Origin: an uncultured Oscillospiraceae bacterium
Lineage (GTDB): Bacteria; Bacillota; Clostridia; Oscillospirales; Oscillospiraceae
Length of the DNA: 15,479 bases
Assembly: GCA_910585155.1 (NCBI GenBank)
Contig: CAJUEC010000048.1
Span: forward strand, 1-15,479
Direction: 5' to 3'
Position 1 is the first letter of the stretch. Each line of letters opens with the position of its first letter. The position numbers and the translations under genes are program-made. Under the pieces are notes generated by a model that was given only the letters and a program-made list of their open reading frames with translations, had not been told where the DNA came from and made no database searches. This document shows, piece after piece, positions 1 to 5,856 of this stretch.

Positions 1-746
1 TCGCCCATGTTGCCGAAGGCCATGGACTGGACGTTGACGGCGGTGCCCCAGGAGTAGGGGATGTCGTTGTCCCGGCGGTAGATGTTGGCGCGGGGGTTGT
101 CCCAGGAGCGGAACACCGCCTTGATGGCGCCCATCAGCTGCTCCTTGGGGTCGGAGGGGAAGTCGGAGCCGATCTTGGACTTGTACTCGGCCTTGAACTG
201 GCCGGCCAGCTCCTTCAGGTCGTCGGCGGTGAGGTCCACGTCCAGGGTGACGCCCTTCTTCTCCTTCATCTGGTCGATGAGCTGCTCAAAGTACTTCTTG
301 CCCACCTCCATGACCACGTCGGAGTACATCTGGATGAAGCGGCGGTAGCAGTCCCAGGCCCAGCGGGGGTTGCCGGACTTCTTGGAGAGGACCTCCACCA
401 CGTCCTCGTTGAGGCCCAGGTTGAGGATGGTGTCCATCATGCCGGGCATGGAGGCTCGGGCGCCGGAGCGGACGGAGACCAGCAGGGGGTTCTCCTTGTC
501 GCCAAACTTCTTGCCGGTGATTTGCTCCATGGTGACGATATAGTCCATGATCTGCGCCTGAATGTTGTCGTTGATCTTCTGCCCGTCCTCATAGTACTGG
601 GTGCACGCCTCGGTGGTGATGGTGAAGCCCTGGGGCACGGGCAGGCCGATGTTGGTCATCTCGGCCAGGTTGGCGCCCTTGCCGCCCAGGAGCTCCCGCA
701 TGCTGGCGTTGCCCTCTGAGAACAGGTAGACGTATTTGTGAGCCAT
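1..746 (-). CDS. ppdK: Pyruvate,phosphate dikinase, N-terminal part (cut by window edge)
   Basis: PpdK interconverts pyruvate + ATP + Pi and phosphoenolpyruvate + AMP + PPi in the cytosol, and anaerobes often use it in PPi-linked glycolysis. Reading the minus strand from ATG at 746-744 gives 248 codons with no stop up to the window edge. The family is about 870-880 residues, so only the N-terminal ATP-grasp nucleotide-binding domain is present. Visible signatures are GGKGANLAEM (about residues 21-30, with the ATP-contacting Lys23), LPVPQGFTITTEAC, and SVRSGARASMPGMMDT (about 91-106, with Arg93 and Arg97). The start follows a GGAGG ribosome site about 7 bases upstream (complement of 755-759). 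It is transcribed away from glnA from its own promoter. The family call is firm; the catalytic His domain and PEP-binding barrel lie outside the window. Confidence 0.97.
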   Translation of the reverse strand, partial: MAHKYVYLFSEGNASMRELLGGKGANLAEMTNIGLPVPQGFTITTEACTQYYEDGQKINDNIQAQIMDYIVTMEQITGKKFGDKENPLLVSVRSGARASMPGMMDTILNLGLNEDVVEVLSKKSGNPRWAWDCYRRFIQMYSDVVMEVGKKYFEQLIDQMKEKKGVTLDVDLTADDLKELAGQFKAEYKSKIGSDFPSDPKEQLMGAIKAVFRSWDNPRANIYRRDNDIPYSWGTAVNVQSMAFGNMG

Positions 747-808
747 TGTACATTCCTCCAATTTGTTATCGGATGTGCCGGGGAACGCGGGGAAAAGTAA
801 CTAATGAT

Positions 809-837
809 ATTTTATCAGAACATCAGGAAATGGTCAA
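809..837 (-). promoter_or_regulatory. Sigma-A promoter for ppdK
   Basis: On the minus strand, TTGACC (complement of 832-837) and TAAAAT (complement of 809-814) are separated by 17 bases. TGA directly before the -10 makes an extended TGn element. The predicted start near 802 leaves a leader of about 55 bases before the ppdK ATG at 746. The match is read directly from sequence; activity is inferred. Confidence 0.75.
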
Positions 838-918
838 GTAAGACTTGCCGTGGTTTTCCGTTTTTCCCCGGGGTATTTTGGTGCAAAGCGACCAGCGGCC
901 CCGGCGGGGGAAAGGGGA

Positions 919-932
919 TGTGACATATCACA
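919..932. promoter_or_regulatory. TGTGA-N4-TCACA dyad, possible operator
   Basis: TGTGACATATCACA has 5-base inverted arms around four bases. Crp/Fnr-type and Rex sites space the same half-sites by six bases, and GlnR/TnrA sites follow TGTNA-N7-TNACA, so it matches none of them exactly. It lies about 70 bases upstream of the glnA -35 box and 80 bases upstream of the ppdK -35 box, so it could serve either gene. No function is assigned. Confidence 0.3.
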
Positions 933-960
933 AAAACCGGGTTGCAATGGGGGCGGAACA

Positions 961-1000
961 TGTTTTCTGCGCTGAAATTTTGCGCGAATGCAAAAAAACA
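961..1000. promoter_or_regulatory. Nested inverted repeat abutting glnA -35, possible operator
   Basis: Outer arms are TGTTTTCTGC (961-970) and GCAAAAAAACA (990-1000), complementary apart from one indel. Inside lie GCGC (969-972) and GCGC (982-985) flanking AAATTT. The dyad ends one base before the -35 hexamer at 1001, a position typical of a regulator that contacts RNA polymerase. The binding factor is unknown; it does not fit the GlnR/TnrA consensus. Confidence 0.35.
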
Positions 1001-1028
1001 TTGACAAAATCCGGGTTTGTGGTATGCT
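1001..1028 (+). promoter_or_regulatory. Sigma-A promoter for glnA
   Basis: A perfect TTGACA (1001-1006) and TATGCT (1023-1028) are 16 bases apart, with an extended -10 TGG just before the second hexamer. Transcription should start near 1035 and leave a leader of about 100 bases before glnA. Confidence 0.8.
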
Positions 1029-1051
1029 GAACCCATAATCGGGAAAATGGA

Positions 1052-1084
1052 AGGGGCTCGGAGCCGCAGGCCTGAAACGCCCCT
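1052..1084 (+). promoter_or_regulatory. Possible stem-loop in the glnA leader
   Basis: AGGGGC (1052-1057) pairs with GCCCCT (1079-1084) around a 21-base interior that contains GGCTC/GAGCC and GCC/GGC alternatives. A U-tract does not follow, so it is not an intrinsic terminator. I could not match it to the cyanobacterial glnA RNA or to ANTAR hexaloop hairpins. It may simply reflect base composition. Confidence 0.25.
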
Positions 1085-1136
1085 CTTCACCTCGAAGCGC
1101 CCGCCGGACCGATACAGATGAAAGGGGAAGTCAAGC

Positions 1137-2468
1137 ATGGGATACACCAAGGAGGATATCATCCGCATCGTAAAGGAGGAGGACGTCAAGTTCATCCGGA
1201 TGCAGTTTACGGACATATTCGGCCAGCTGAAAAACGTGGCCATCACCGCCTCCCAGATTGAGAAGGCGGTGGACAACCAGATCATGCTGGACGGCTCCTC
1301 CATTGAGGGCTTTGTGCGCATCAACGAGTCCGACCAGTACCTCCACCCCGATCTGGACAGCTTTGTGATCTTCCCCTGGGAGCCCCAGCACGCCAAGGTG
1401 GCCCGGCTCATCTGCGACGTGCACAACCCGGACAGCTCCTCCTTTGTGGGCGACCCCCGGGGCGTGCTGGAGCGGGTGCTGGAGCGGGCGAGGGCCATGG
1501 GCTACGACACCTTCAACGTGGGGCTGGAGGCGGAGTTCTTCCTGTTCCAGACCGACGAGGAGGGCAAGCCCACCACCAAGACCAATGACGAGGCGGGGTA
1601 TTTCGACCTGGGCCCCCTGGACCACGGCGAGCCCACCCGGCGGCGGATCTGCCTGGCGCTGGAGCAGATGGGGTATGAGATTGAGGCGTCCCACCACGAG
1701 GTGGCCCCCGGCCAGCATGAGATTGATTTCAAATACGCCCCCGCGCTGGAGTGCGCCGATAAGATCATGACCTTCAAGCTGGCGGTGAAGACCATCGCCC
1801 AGCGGGACGGCCTCCACGCCACCTTCATGCCCAAGCCCATCTACGGCCTGGCGGGCAACGGGATGCACACCAACATGTCCCTGTTCCGGGACGGGAGGAA
1901 CGTGTTTTTCGACGAGGGAGGGGAGCAGGGGCTGTCCAAGGAGTGCTATTCCTTCATAGCGGGGATACTGGCCCACATGAAGGGGATGTCCGCCATCACC
2001 AACCCCCTGGTCAACTCCTACAAGCGGTTGGTCCCCGGCTTTGAGGCCCCCTGCTACATGGCCTGGTCCGCCTCCAACCGCTCCACCCTCATCCGCATCC
2101 CCGCCAGCCGGGGCCAGGGCACCCGGGTGGAGCTGCGCTGCCCCGACCCGGCCTGCAACCCCTACCTGTCCCTGGCCGTCTGTCTGGCGGCGGGGCTGGA
2201 CGGCATTGCCAAGGGCCTGACCCCGCCCCCGGAGGTGACGGAGAACATTTTCACCATGACCCCCGCCACCCGGAAGCGCCGGGGCATCGAGGCGCTGCCC
2301 GGCTCCCTGGAGGAGGCGCTGGCGGCCATGAAGCGGGACAAGCTGGTGATGGCTGCGCTGGGGCAGCACGTCACGTCCCAGTACATCGCCGGCAAGGAGG
2401 CCGAGTGGGACGAGTACCGGACCCGTGTGTCCAGCTGGGAGAGGGATAAGTATATCATCAACTATTAA
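1137..2468 (+). CDS. glnA: Glutamine synthetase type I (GSI-alpha)
   Basis: GlnA makes glutamine from glutamate, ammonia and ATP, the main entry of ammonium into metabolism. It is a cytosolic dodecamer. The 443-residue length is typical of GSI-alpha. Visible elements are DGSSIEGF (52-59, the Asp latch), Arg61 in the position used for glutamine feedback in B. subtilis GSI-alpha, metal ligands in EAEFF (131-135) and HEVAPGQHEID (187-197), NGMHTN (241-246), and the glutamate/ATP-contacting NPLVNSYKRLVPGFEAP (289-305). The adenylylation insert and Tyr of GSI-beta are absent, so control is probably by feedback and by transcription. AAAGGGG precedes the ATG by about 10 bases. A strong promoter lies upstream, and the last codons recur 156 bases downstream. 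Confidence 0.98.
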   Translation: MGYTKEDIIRIVKEEDVKFIRMQFTDIFGQLKNVAITASQIEKAVDNQIMLDGSSIEGFVRINESDQYLHPDLDSFVIFPWEPQHAKVARLICDVHNPDSSSFVGDPRGVLERVLERARAMGYDTFNVGLEAEFFLFQTDEEGKPTTKTNDEAGYFDLGPLDHGEPTRRRICLALEQMGYEIEASHHEVAPGQHEIDFKYAPALECADKIMTFKLAVKTIAQRDGLHATFMPKPIYGLAGNGMHTNMSLFRDGRNVFFDEGGEQGLSKECYSFIAGILAHMKGMSAITNPLVNSYKRLVPGFEAPCYMAWSASNRSTLIRIPASRGQGTRVELRCPDPACNPYLSLAVCLAAGLDGIAKGLTPPPEVTENIFTMTPATRKRRGIEALPGSLEEALAAMKRDKLVMAALGQHVTSQYIAGKEAEWDEYRTRVSSWERDKYIINY

Positions 2469-2488
2469 AGTTGGCGCATTACCCTCGT

Positions 2489-2582
2489 CCCCCTCGGAGA
2501 GCGGAGGGGGCATCCGGGGGAACTGGTTCCCCCGGAAGGCGCGTTTCGCCGCCGCAGGCGGCAAGGTTTTTCGCGGAAAACC
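2489..2582. repeat. Run of four short hairpins after glnA
   Basis: Four inverted repeats follow one another: CCCCCTC/GAGGGGG (2489-2495/2504-2510, loop 8); TCCGGGGGAA/TTCCCCCGGA (2513-2522/2527-2536, loop CTGG, 10 perfect pairs); GCCGCC/GGCGGC (2548-2553/2557-2562, loop GCA); and GGTTTT/AAAACC (2565-2570/2577-2582). None is followed by a U-tract, so none is a classical terminator. The density suggests a small palindromic intergenic repeat unit rather than a gene. It sits between the real glnA tail and its diverged copy. Confidence 0.6.
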
Positions 2583-2598
2583 AACGCGCCGCGGGGGC

Positions 2599-2624
2599 GG
2601 GACAAGTACATCATCAGCTACTGA
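2599..2624 (+). pseudogene. Diverged duplicate of the glnA 3' end
   Basis: Bases 2599-2624 align without gaps to the glnA tail at 2443-2468, with 21 of 26 identical. In the matching frame both copies encode D-K-Y-I-I-x-Y-stop (N in glnA, S in the copy). All five differences are transitions. Three fall at synonymous third positions, one changes Asn to Ser, and one changes stop TAA to TGA. That pattern is expected of sequence that diverged while coding, so this is best read as the remnant 3' end of a second glnA or an older allele. Upstream similarity is not evident in the hairpin-rich stretch. Confidence 0.7.
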
Positions 2625-2648
2625 TCCCGGCATAGCGGGACAATCCAG

Positions 2649-2686
2649 GCGCATACGCTTCCCTGTAAGGAGGGGAGCGTATGCGC
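2649..2686 (+). promoter_or_regulatory. Hairpin enclosing the dapF ribosome site and start codon
   Basis: GCGCATACGCT (2649-2659) is perfectly complementary to AGCGTATGCGC (2676-2686). Four more pairs, one of them G-U, follow between TCCC (2660-2663) and GGGG (2672-2675), closing an 8-base loop. The 3' arm contains the end of the GGAGGGG ribosome site and the whole dapF ATG (2681-2683), with codon 2. Folding in the mRNA would hide the start. No U-tract follows, so it is not a terminator. Regulation of translation is an inference. Confidence 0.65.
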
Positions 2687-3475
2687 TTTACCAAAATGCA
2701 CGGCCTGGGGAACGACTATATCTTCCTCAATTGTATGGACGGGATACCGGACGATCTGCCTGGGCTGGCCCGCCGCCTGTCGGACCGCCACTTCGGGGTG
2801 GGAGGGGACGGCGTGATCTGCGTCTGCCCGTCCCGGCGGGCGGACTTCCGAATGCGGATGTTCAATGCCGACGGCTCCGAGGGGGCCATGTGCGGCAACG
2901 GCATCCGCTGCTTTGGCAAGTACGTCTATGACAGAGGGCTGACAGACCGGGCCCACCTCACCATCGAGACAGGGGCGGGGGAGCGGGAGCTGTCCCTGCT
3001 GATGGAAAACGGCGCGGTGAAGGGAGCCGTGGTGGGGATGGGGGCGCCCGTGCTGGGGGAGCCGGTGGCGCTGCTGCTGGGCGGGGACCCATACACCGCC
3101 GTCCCCGTGTCCATGGGCAACCCCCACGCGGTCATTGAGGCGGACGACCCCGCCCGCCTGGATCTGAGCGCCCTGGGCCCGCTGGCGGAGCGCAGCCCCG
3201 CCTTTTCCCGGCGGGTGAACGCCGAGTTTGTCCGGGTGCTGGACAGGGGGAGGCTGGAGCTGCGGGTGTGGGAGCGGGGCAGCGGGGAGACCCTGGCCTG
3301 CGGCACCGGGGCCTGCGCGTCGGTCTGCGCCATGGCGGCGGCGGGAAAGCTGGACCGGGAGGCGGTGGTCCGGCTTCCCGGCGGGGAGCTGGCGGTGCGC
3401 TGGGAGGAAAAATCCGGCCAAGTGTTCATGACCGGACCTGCCGTGACGGTGTTTGATGGTGAAATTGACAGTTGA
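2681..3475 (+). CDS. dapF: Diaminopimelate epimerase
   Basis: DapF epimerises LL- to meso-diaminopimelate, the step before lysine and the source of the peptidoglycan cross-linking residue. It is a cofactor-free, two-base enzyme. The 264 residues are slightly short for the family (about 270-280). Both catalytic cysteines are present: Cys71 in AMCGNGIRCFGK and Cys207 in GETLACGTGAC. Other landmarks are the N-terminal FTKMHGLGNDY, the FNADGSEGAMCG loop, and MGNPHAV (about 145-151). The start is set by GGAGGGG 5 to 6 bases upstream and by the family-typical N-terminus. It lies between glnA and dapL, and dapL supplies its substrate. The start codon is enclosed in a stable hairpin, an unusual feature. 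Confidence 0.98.
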   Translation: MRFTKMHGLGNDYIFLNCMDGIPDDLPGLARRLSDRHFGVGGDGVICVCPSRRADFRMRMFNADGSEGAMCGNGIRCFGKYVYDRGLTDRAHLTIETGAGERELSLLMENGAVKGAVVGMGAPVLGEPVALLLGGDPYTAVPVSMGNPHAVIEADDPARLDLSALGPLAERSPAFSRRVNAEFVRVLDRGRLELRVWERGSGETLACGTGACASVCAMAAAGKLDREAVVRLPGGELAVRWEEKSGQVFMTGPAVTVFDGEIDS

Positions 3476-3501
3476 CCGGGTGAAATCATCTGTGGTAGAA
3501 T
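3472..3501 (+). promoter_or_regulatory. Sigma-A promoter for dapL
   Basis: TTGACC (3472-3477) and TAGAAT (3496-3501) are separated by 18 bases. The -35 box overlaps the dapF stop codon (3473-3475). A second TTGACA sits seven bases upstream, at 3465-3470, but its spacing to this -10 is too long. The predicted start near 3508 gives a leader of about 30 bases before the chosen dapL ATG, and falls too late for much leader before the GTG at 3518. Confidence 0.65.
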
Positions 3502-3538
3502 GATTTAACCTGATAAAGTGAAAGCGAGGCGCGGCTGT

Positions 3539-4756
3539 ATGGCCCATATCAACCAGAATTTTCTCAAGCTGCCGGGAGGCTATCTGTTCCCGGAGATCGG
3601 CCGGCGGGTGCGGGCGTTTTCCGCCCAGAATCCGCCCATGCCCCTGATCCGCCTGGGGATCGGCGACGTGACCCAGCCCCTGGCCCCCGCCGTGGTGGAC
3701 GCCATGGTGAAGGCGTCCCGAGAGATGGGGGTGAAGGAGACCTTCCGGGGCTACTGTGAGGAGACCTGCTGCGCCTACGATTTCCTGCGCTTTGCCATCC
3801 GGGATTCCTACCGGGAGCGGGGGGTGGACATCGCCGACGACGAGATCTTTGTGTCCGACGGGGCCAAGAGCGACTGCGGCAGCATCGGCGACATCTTCTC
3901 GGCGGACAACGTGGTGGCGGTGTGCGACCCGGTGTACCCGGTGTATGTGGACACCAACGCCATGGCGGGCCGGGCGGGGGACTACGACGGGGAGAAGTGG
4001 ACCAACCTGGTCTACCTGCCCTGCACCGCGGAAAACGGTTTTTTCCCGGAGCTGCCCCGGGAGCGGGTCCCCGACCTGATCTACATCTGCTCCCCCAACA
4101 ACCCCACCGGCGCGGCGGCCACCTGTGACCAGCTCAAAACCTGGGTGGACTACGCCAACGCCCACGGCAGCGTGATCCTGTTCGACTCCGCCTATGAGGC
4201 GTATATCAGCGAGGAGGGCATCCCCCACAGCATCTTTGAGGTGGAGGGGGCCAAGACCTGCGCCATCGAGTTCCGCTCCTTCTCCAAGAGCGCCGGCTTC
4301 ACCGGCACCCGCTGCGCCTATACGGTGATTCCCAAGGAGCTGGTGCGGGAGGGAGCGTCCCTCAACGCCCTGTGGAGCCGCCGGCAGGGGACCAAGTTCA
4401 ACGGCGTGCCCTACGTGGTCCAGCGGGGGGCGGAGGCGGTGTTCTCCCCCGAGGGGAGGGCCCAGACCCGGGCCGCCGTGGACTACTACCGGAACAACGC
4501 CCGGGTCATCCAGGAGGGGCTCACCGCCGCGGGGCTGACGGTGTACGGCGGGGTGAACGCCCCCTACCTGTGGGTGCGCACCCCCAACAATACCCCCTCT
4601 TGGGACTTTTTCGACCTGCTGCTGAAGCAGGCCTGCGTGGTCACCACTCCCGGCGCGGGCTTCGGCCCCAGCGGGGAGGGCTACATCCGGGTCACCGCCT
4701 TCGGCGATGCGGAGGCCACCCGGGAGGCGGTCCGGCGGATTACGTCGGTGCTGTGA
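3539..4756 (+). CDS. dapL: LL-diaminopimelate aminotransferase
   Basis: DapL converts tetrahydrodipicolinate and glutamate directly to LL-diaminopimelate with pyridoxal phosphate, bypassing the acylated dapD/E route. DapF next door then makes the meso form. From ATG 3539 it has 405 residues, normal for this class I/II aminotransferase. Visible are the N-terminal INQNFLKLPGGYLFPEIGRR, VSDGAKSDCG (105-114), SPNNPTG (185-191), DSAYEAYI (216-223, with the Asp that contacts the cofactor nitrogen), SFSKSAGFTGTR (247-258, with Lys250 as the PLP Schiff base), and a C-terminal GYIRVTAFG. A GTG at 3518 would add seven residues but has no ribosome site; even the ATG has only a weak GCGAGG. Oddly, the usual GYGxEQG loop reads GYCEETCCAY (71-80), with three cysteines. 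Confidence 0.95.
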   Translation: MAHINQNFLKLPGGYLFPEIGRRVRAFSAQNPPMPLIRLGIGDVTQPLAPAVVDAMVKASREMGVKETFRGYCEETCCAYDFLRFAIRDSYRERGVDIADDEIFVSDGAKSDCGSIGDIFSADNVVAVCDPVYPVYVDTNAMAGRAGDYDGEKWTNLVYLPCTAENGFFPELPRERVPDLIYICSPNNPTGAAATCDQLKTWVDYANAHGSVILFDSAYEAYISEEGIPHSIFEVEGAKTCAIEFRSFSKSAGFTGTRCAYTVIPKELVREGASLNALWSRRQGTKFNGVPYVVQRGAEAVFSPEGRAQTRAAVDYYRNNARVIQEGLTAAGLTVYGGVNAPYLWVRTPNNTPSWDFFDLLLKQACVVTTPGAGFGPSGEGYIRVTAFGDAEATREAVRRITSVL

Positions 4757-4764
4757 GTAAACAG

Positions 4765-4805
4765 AGGCTGTCCCAGCCGCTACGGCGGCTGGGACAGCCT
4801 TTTTT
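4765..4805 (+). terminator. Intrinsic terminator after dapL
   Basis: AGGCTGTCCCAGCCGC (4765-4780) and GCGGCTGGGACAGCCT (4785-4800) form a perfect 16-pair stem. The loop is TACG closed by C-G, i.e. the extra-stable cUACGg type. A T-run extends to 4805. It begins 8 bases after the dapL stop and insulates dapL from spoIIIAA. The minus strand has no comparable U-run. Confidence 0.97.
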
Positions 4806-4812
4806 GATGGAG

Positions 4813-4886
4813 AAAATCGGAACCGGCCCGGCGGGGGCAGGGAGGGTGTGGGGCCCTCTCCACCTCCGCCGGGCCCGAAATTTTCG
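4813..4886. repeat. Long imperfect inverted repeat before spoIIIAA
   Basis: GGCCCGGCGG (4825-4834) is perfectly complementary to CCGCCGGGCC (4866-4875). Outside this core, AAAATCGG near 4814 and CGAAATTTT near 4876 pair imperfectly. The interior has GAGGG/CCCTC complementarity. The whole dyad lies between the dapL terminator and the sigma-E promoter and has no T-tract. It may be a mobile palindromic unit or a second structural barrier; function unknown. Confidence 0.5.
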
Positions 4887-4894
4887 CCGGGCTG

Positions 4895-4923
4895 GAATAT
4901 CGAGGGACGTGCCCTCATAAGAA
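4895..4923 (+). promoter_or_regulatory. Sigma-E promoter of the spoIIIA operon
   Basis: GAATATC (4895-4901) and CATAAGAA (4916-4923) are 14 bases apart. They closely match the mother-cell sigma-E consensus, an ATA-type -35 and a CATACAAT-type -10 with a 13-15 base spacer. In B. subtilis the spoIIIA operon is transcribed by sigma-E, which fits the position directly upstream of spoIIIAA. Predicted start is near 4930, giving a very short leader. Confidence 0.75.
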
Positions 4924-4944
4924 TGGGACAACCAATCAGGGCAG

Positions 4945-5856
4945 GTGAGGGATGTGGACGAGAGAAAGCCATGGAGGCAGGCGGCGGCGGTGCTGCCCGC
5001 CCGGCTGCTGGCGGGCCTTGGGGCCCTGGGGGAGGACAGGCTGGACGAGCTGGAGGAGCTCCGCCTCCGCCGGGGCTTCCCCATGACGGCGCTGCTGCCG
5101 CAGGGGGAGGTGGAGGTGGACACGCCCCCCGTGGGGGAGGAGGAGCTGCGCCGGGTGGTGGAGAACGCCACCCAGGCCAGCGCCCACACCGCGCTGGACA
5201 AGGTGCGGCAGGGCTTTGTCACCCTCCGGGGAGGGCACCGGGTGGGGCTGTGCGGCACGGTGGTGAACCGGGACGGAGAGATCGCCGCCCTGCGGGAGCT
5301 GTCCTCCCTGGCCATCCGGGTGGCCCGGCCGGTGGAGGGCCCGGCGGAGCGGCTCCTCCCCAGCCTGATGGAGGAGGGGCGGTTTTTGAGCACCCTGATT
5401 CTGGCCCCGCCGGGGGTGGGCAAAACCACCCTCCTCCGGGACCTGGTACGGGCCCTGTCCGACGGGGCGGCGGGTCCCCCCCTCCGGGTGGCGGTGGCGG
5501 ACGAGCGGGGGGAGATCGCCGCGCTGTGGCGGGGGGAGCCCCAGCTCTATGTGGGCCGGCACACCGACGTGCTGGACGGCTGCGCCAAGGGGGAGGGGCT
5601 GTCCATCCTCATCCGGGGGATGAATCCCCAGGCGGCGGCGGTGGACGAGATCACCCGCCCCGGGGACGCCCAGGCGGCGGTGGAGGCGGCGGGGTGCGGC
5701 GTGGCCCTGGCGGCCACCGCCCACGGGCGGGGGCGGGAGGACCTGGAGCGCCGCCCGGTGTACCGCGCCCTGCTGGAGGCGGGGGTGTTCCGCCGGCTGG
5801 TGGTGCTGGAGCGCCGGGGGGCGGAGCGCACCGCCCGCGCCGAGGCGCTGCCGTGA
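4945..5856 (+). CDS. spoIIIAA: Stage III sporulation ATPase SpoIIIAA
   Basis: SpoIIIAA is the cytosolic mother-cell ATPase of the SpoIIIA-SpoIIQ channel, related to type II/IV secretion ATPases, and is needed for sigma-G activity in the engulfed forespore. The product is 303 residues. Visible are the N-terminal EELRLRRG (37-44), LRGGHRVGLCGT (94-105), Walker A APPGVGKTTLLRD (154-166), VAVADERGEIA (182-192), a Walker B-like AAVDEITRPGD (231-241), and ATAHGRG (257-263). GTG at 4945 gives the longest sensible start, but in-frame GTG 4954 is also possible, since AGGTGAGG lies just before it. It is first in the operon, directly after the sigma-E promoter, and its stop overlaps the spoIIIAB start by 4 bases. 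Confidence 0.95.
   Translation: MRDVDERKPWRQAAAVLPARLLAGLGALGEDRLDELEELRLRRGFPMTALLPQGEVEVDTPPVGEEELRRVVENATQASAHTALDKVRQGFVTLRGGHRVGLCGTVVNRDGEIAALRELSSLAIRVARPVEGPAERLLPSLMEEGRFLSTLILAPPGVGKTTLLRDLVRALSDGAAGPPLRVAVADERGEIAALWRGEPQLYVGRHTDVLDGCAKGEGLSILIRGMNPQAAAVDEITRPGDAQAAVEAAGCGVALAATAHGRGREDLERRPVYRALLEAGVFRRLVVLERRGAERTARAEALP

Larger units (their letters stand above)
747..1136. other. Divergent ppdK/glnA intergenic region
   Basis: This 390-base AT-richer stretch has no credible gene. It holds the ppdK promoter on the minus strand (809-837), a TGTGA-N4-TCACA dyad (919-932), a nested dyad (961-1000) touching the glnA -35 box, the glnA promoter (1001-1028), and a glnA leader of about 100 bases with a possible stem-loop. 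The short frames in it lack ribosome sites and resemble nothing I recognise. Confidence 0.8.

Noticed and set aside
1035..1136. Known riboswitch or ANTAR target in the glnA leader
   Set aside because: CCC-ATAATC-GGG has a six-base loop starting with A but lacks G at the fourth loop position expected for ANTAR hairpins, has only 3 pairs, and no terminator follows. The glutamine-riboswitch core is not present.
2513..2582. Intrinsic terminator after glnA
   Set aside because: Several stable stems exist but none is followed by a run of T on either strand.
1131..2654. 507-codon open frame antisense to glnA
   Set aside because: Shadow of glnA codon use; low-complexity Gly/Leu/Val/His composition and no family resemblance.
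2618..4972. 784-codon open frame on the minus strand opposite dapF and dapL
   Set aside because: It is antisense to two well-identified genes, is rich in Gly/Pro/Arg/His as expected from GC-rich codon shadows, crosses the terminator, and has no recognisable domain.
4848..5852. Long plus-strand frame upstream of and in frame with spoIIIAB
   Set aside because: Up to 5852 it is the out-of-frame reading of spoIIIAA, made almost entirely of Gly/Ala/Pro/Arg. Only the part from GTG 5853 resembles SpoIIIAB.
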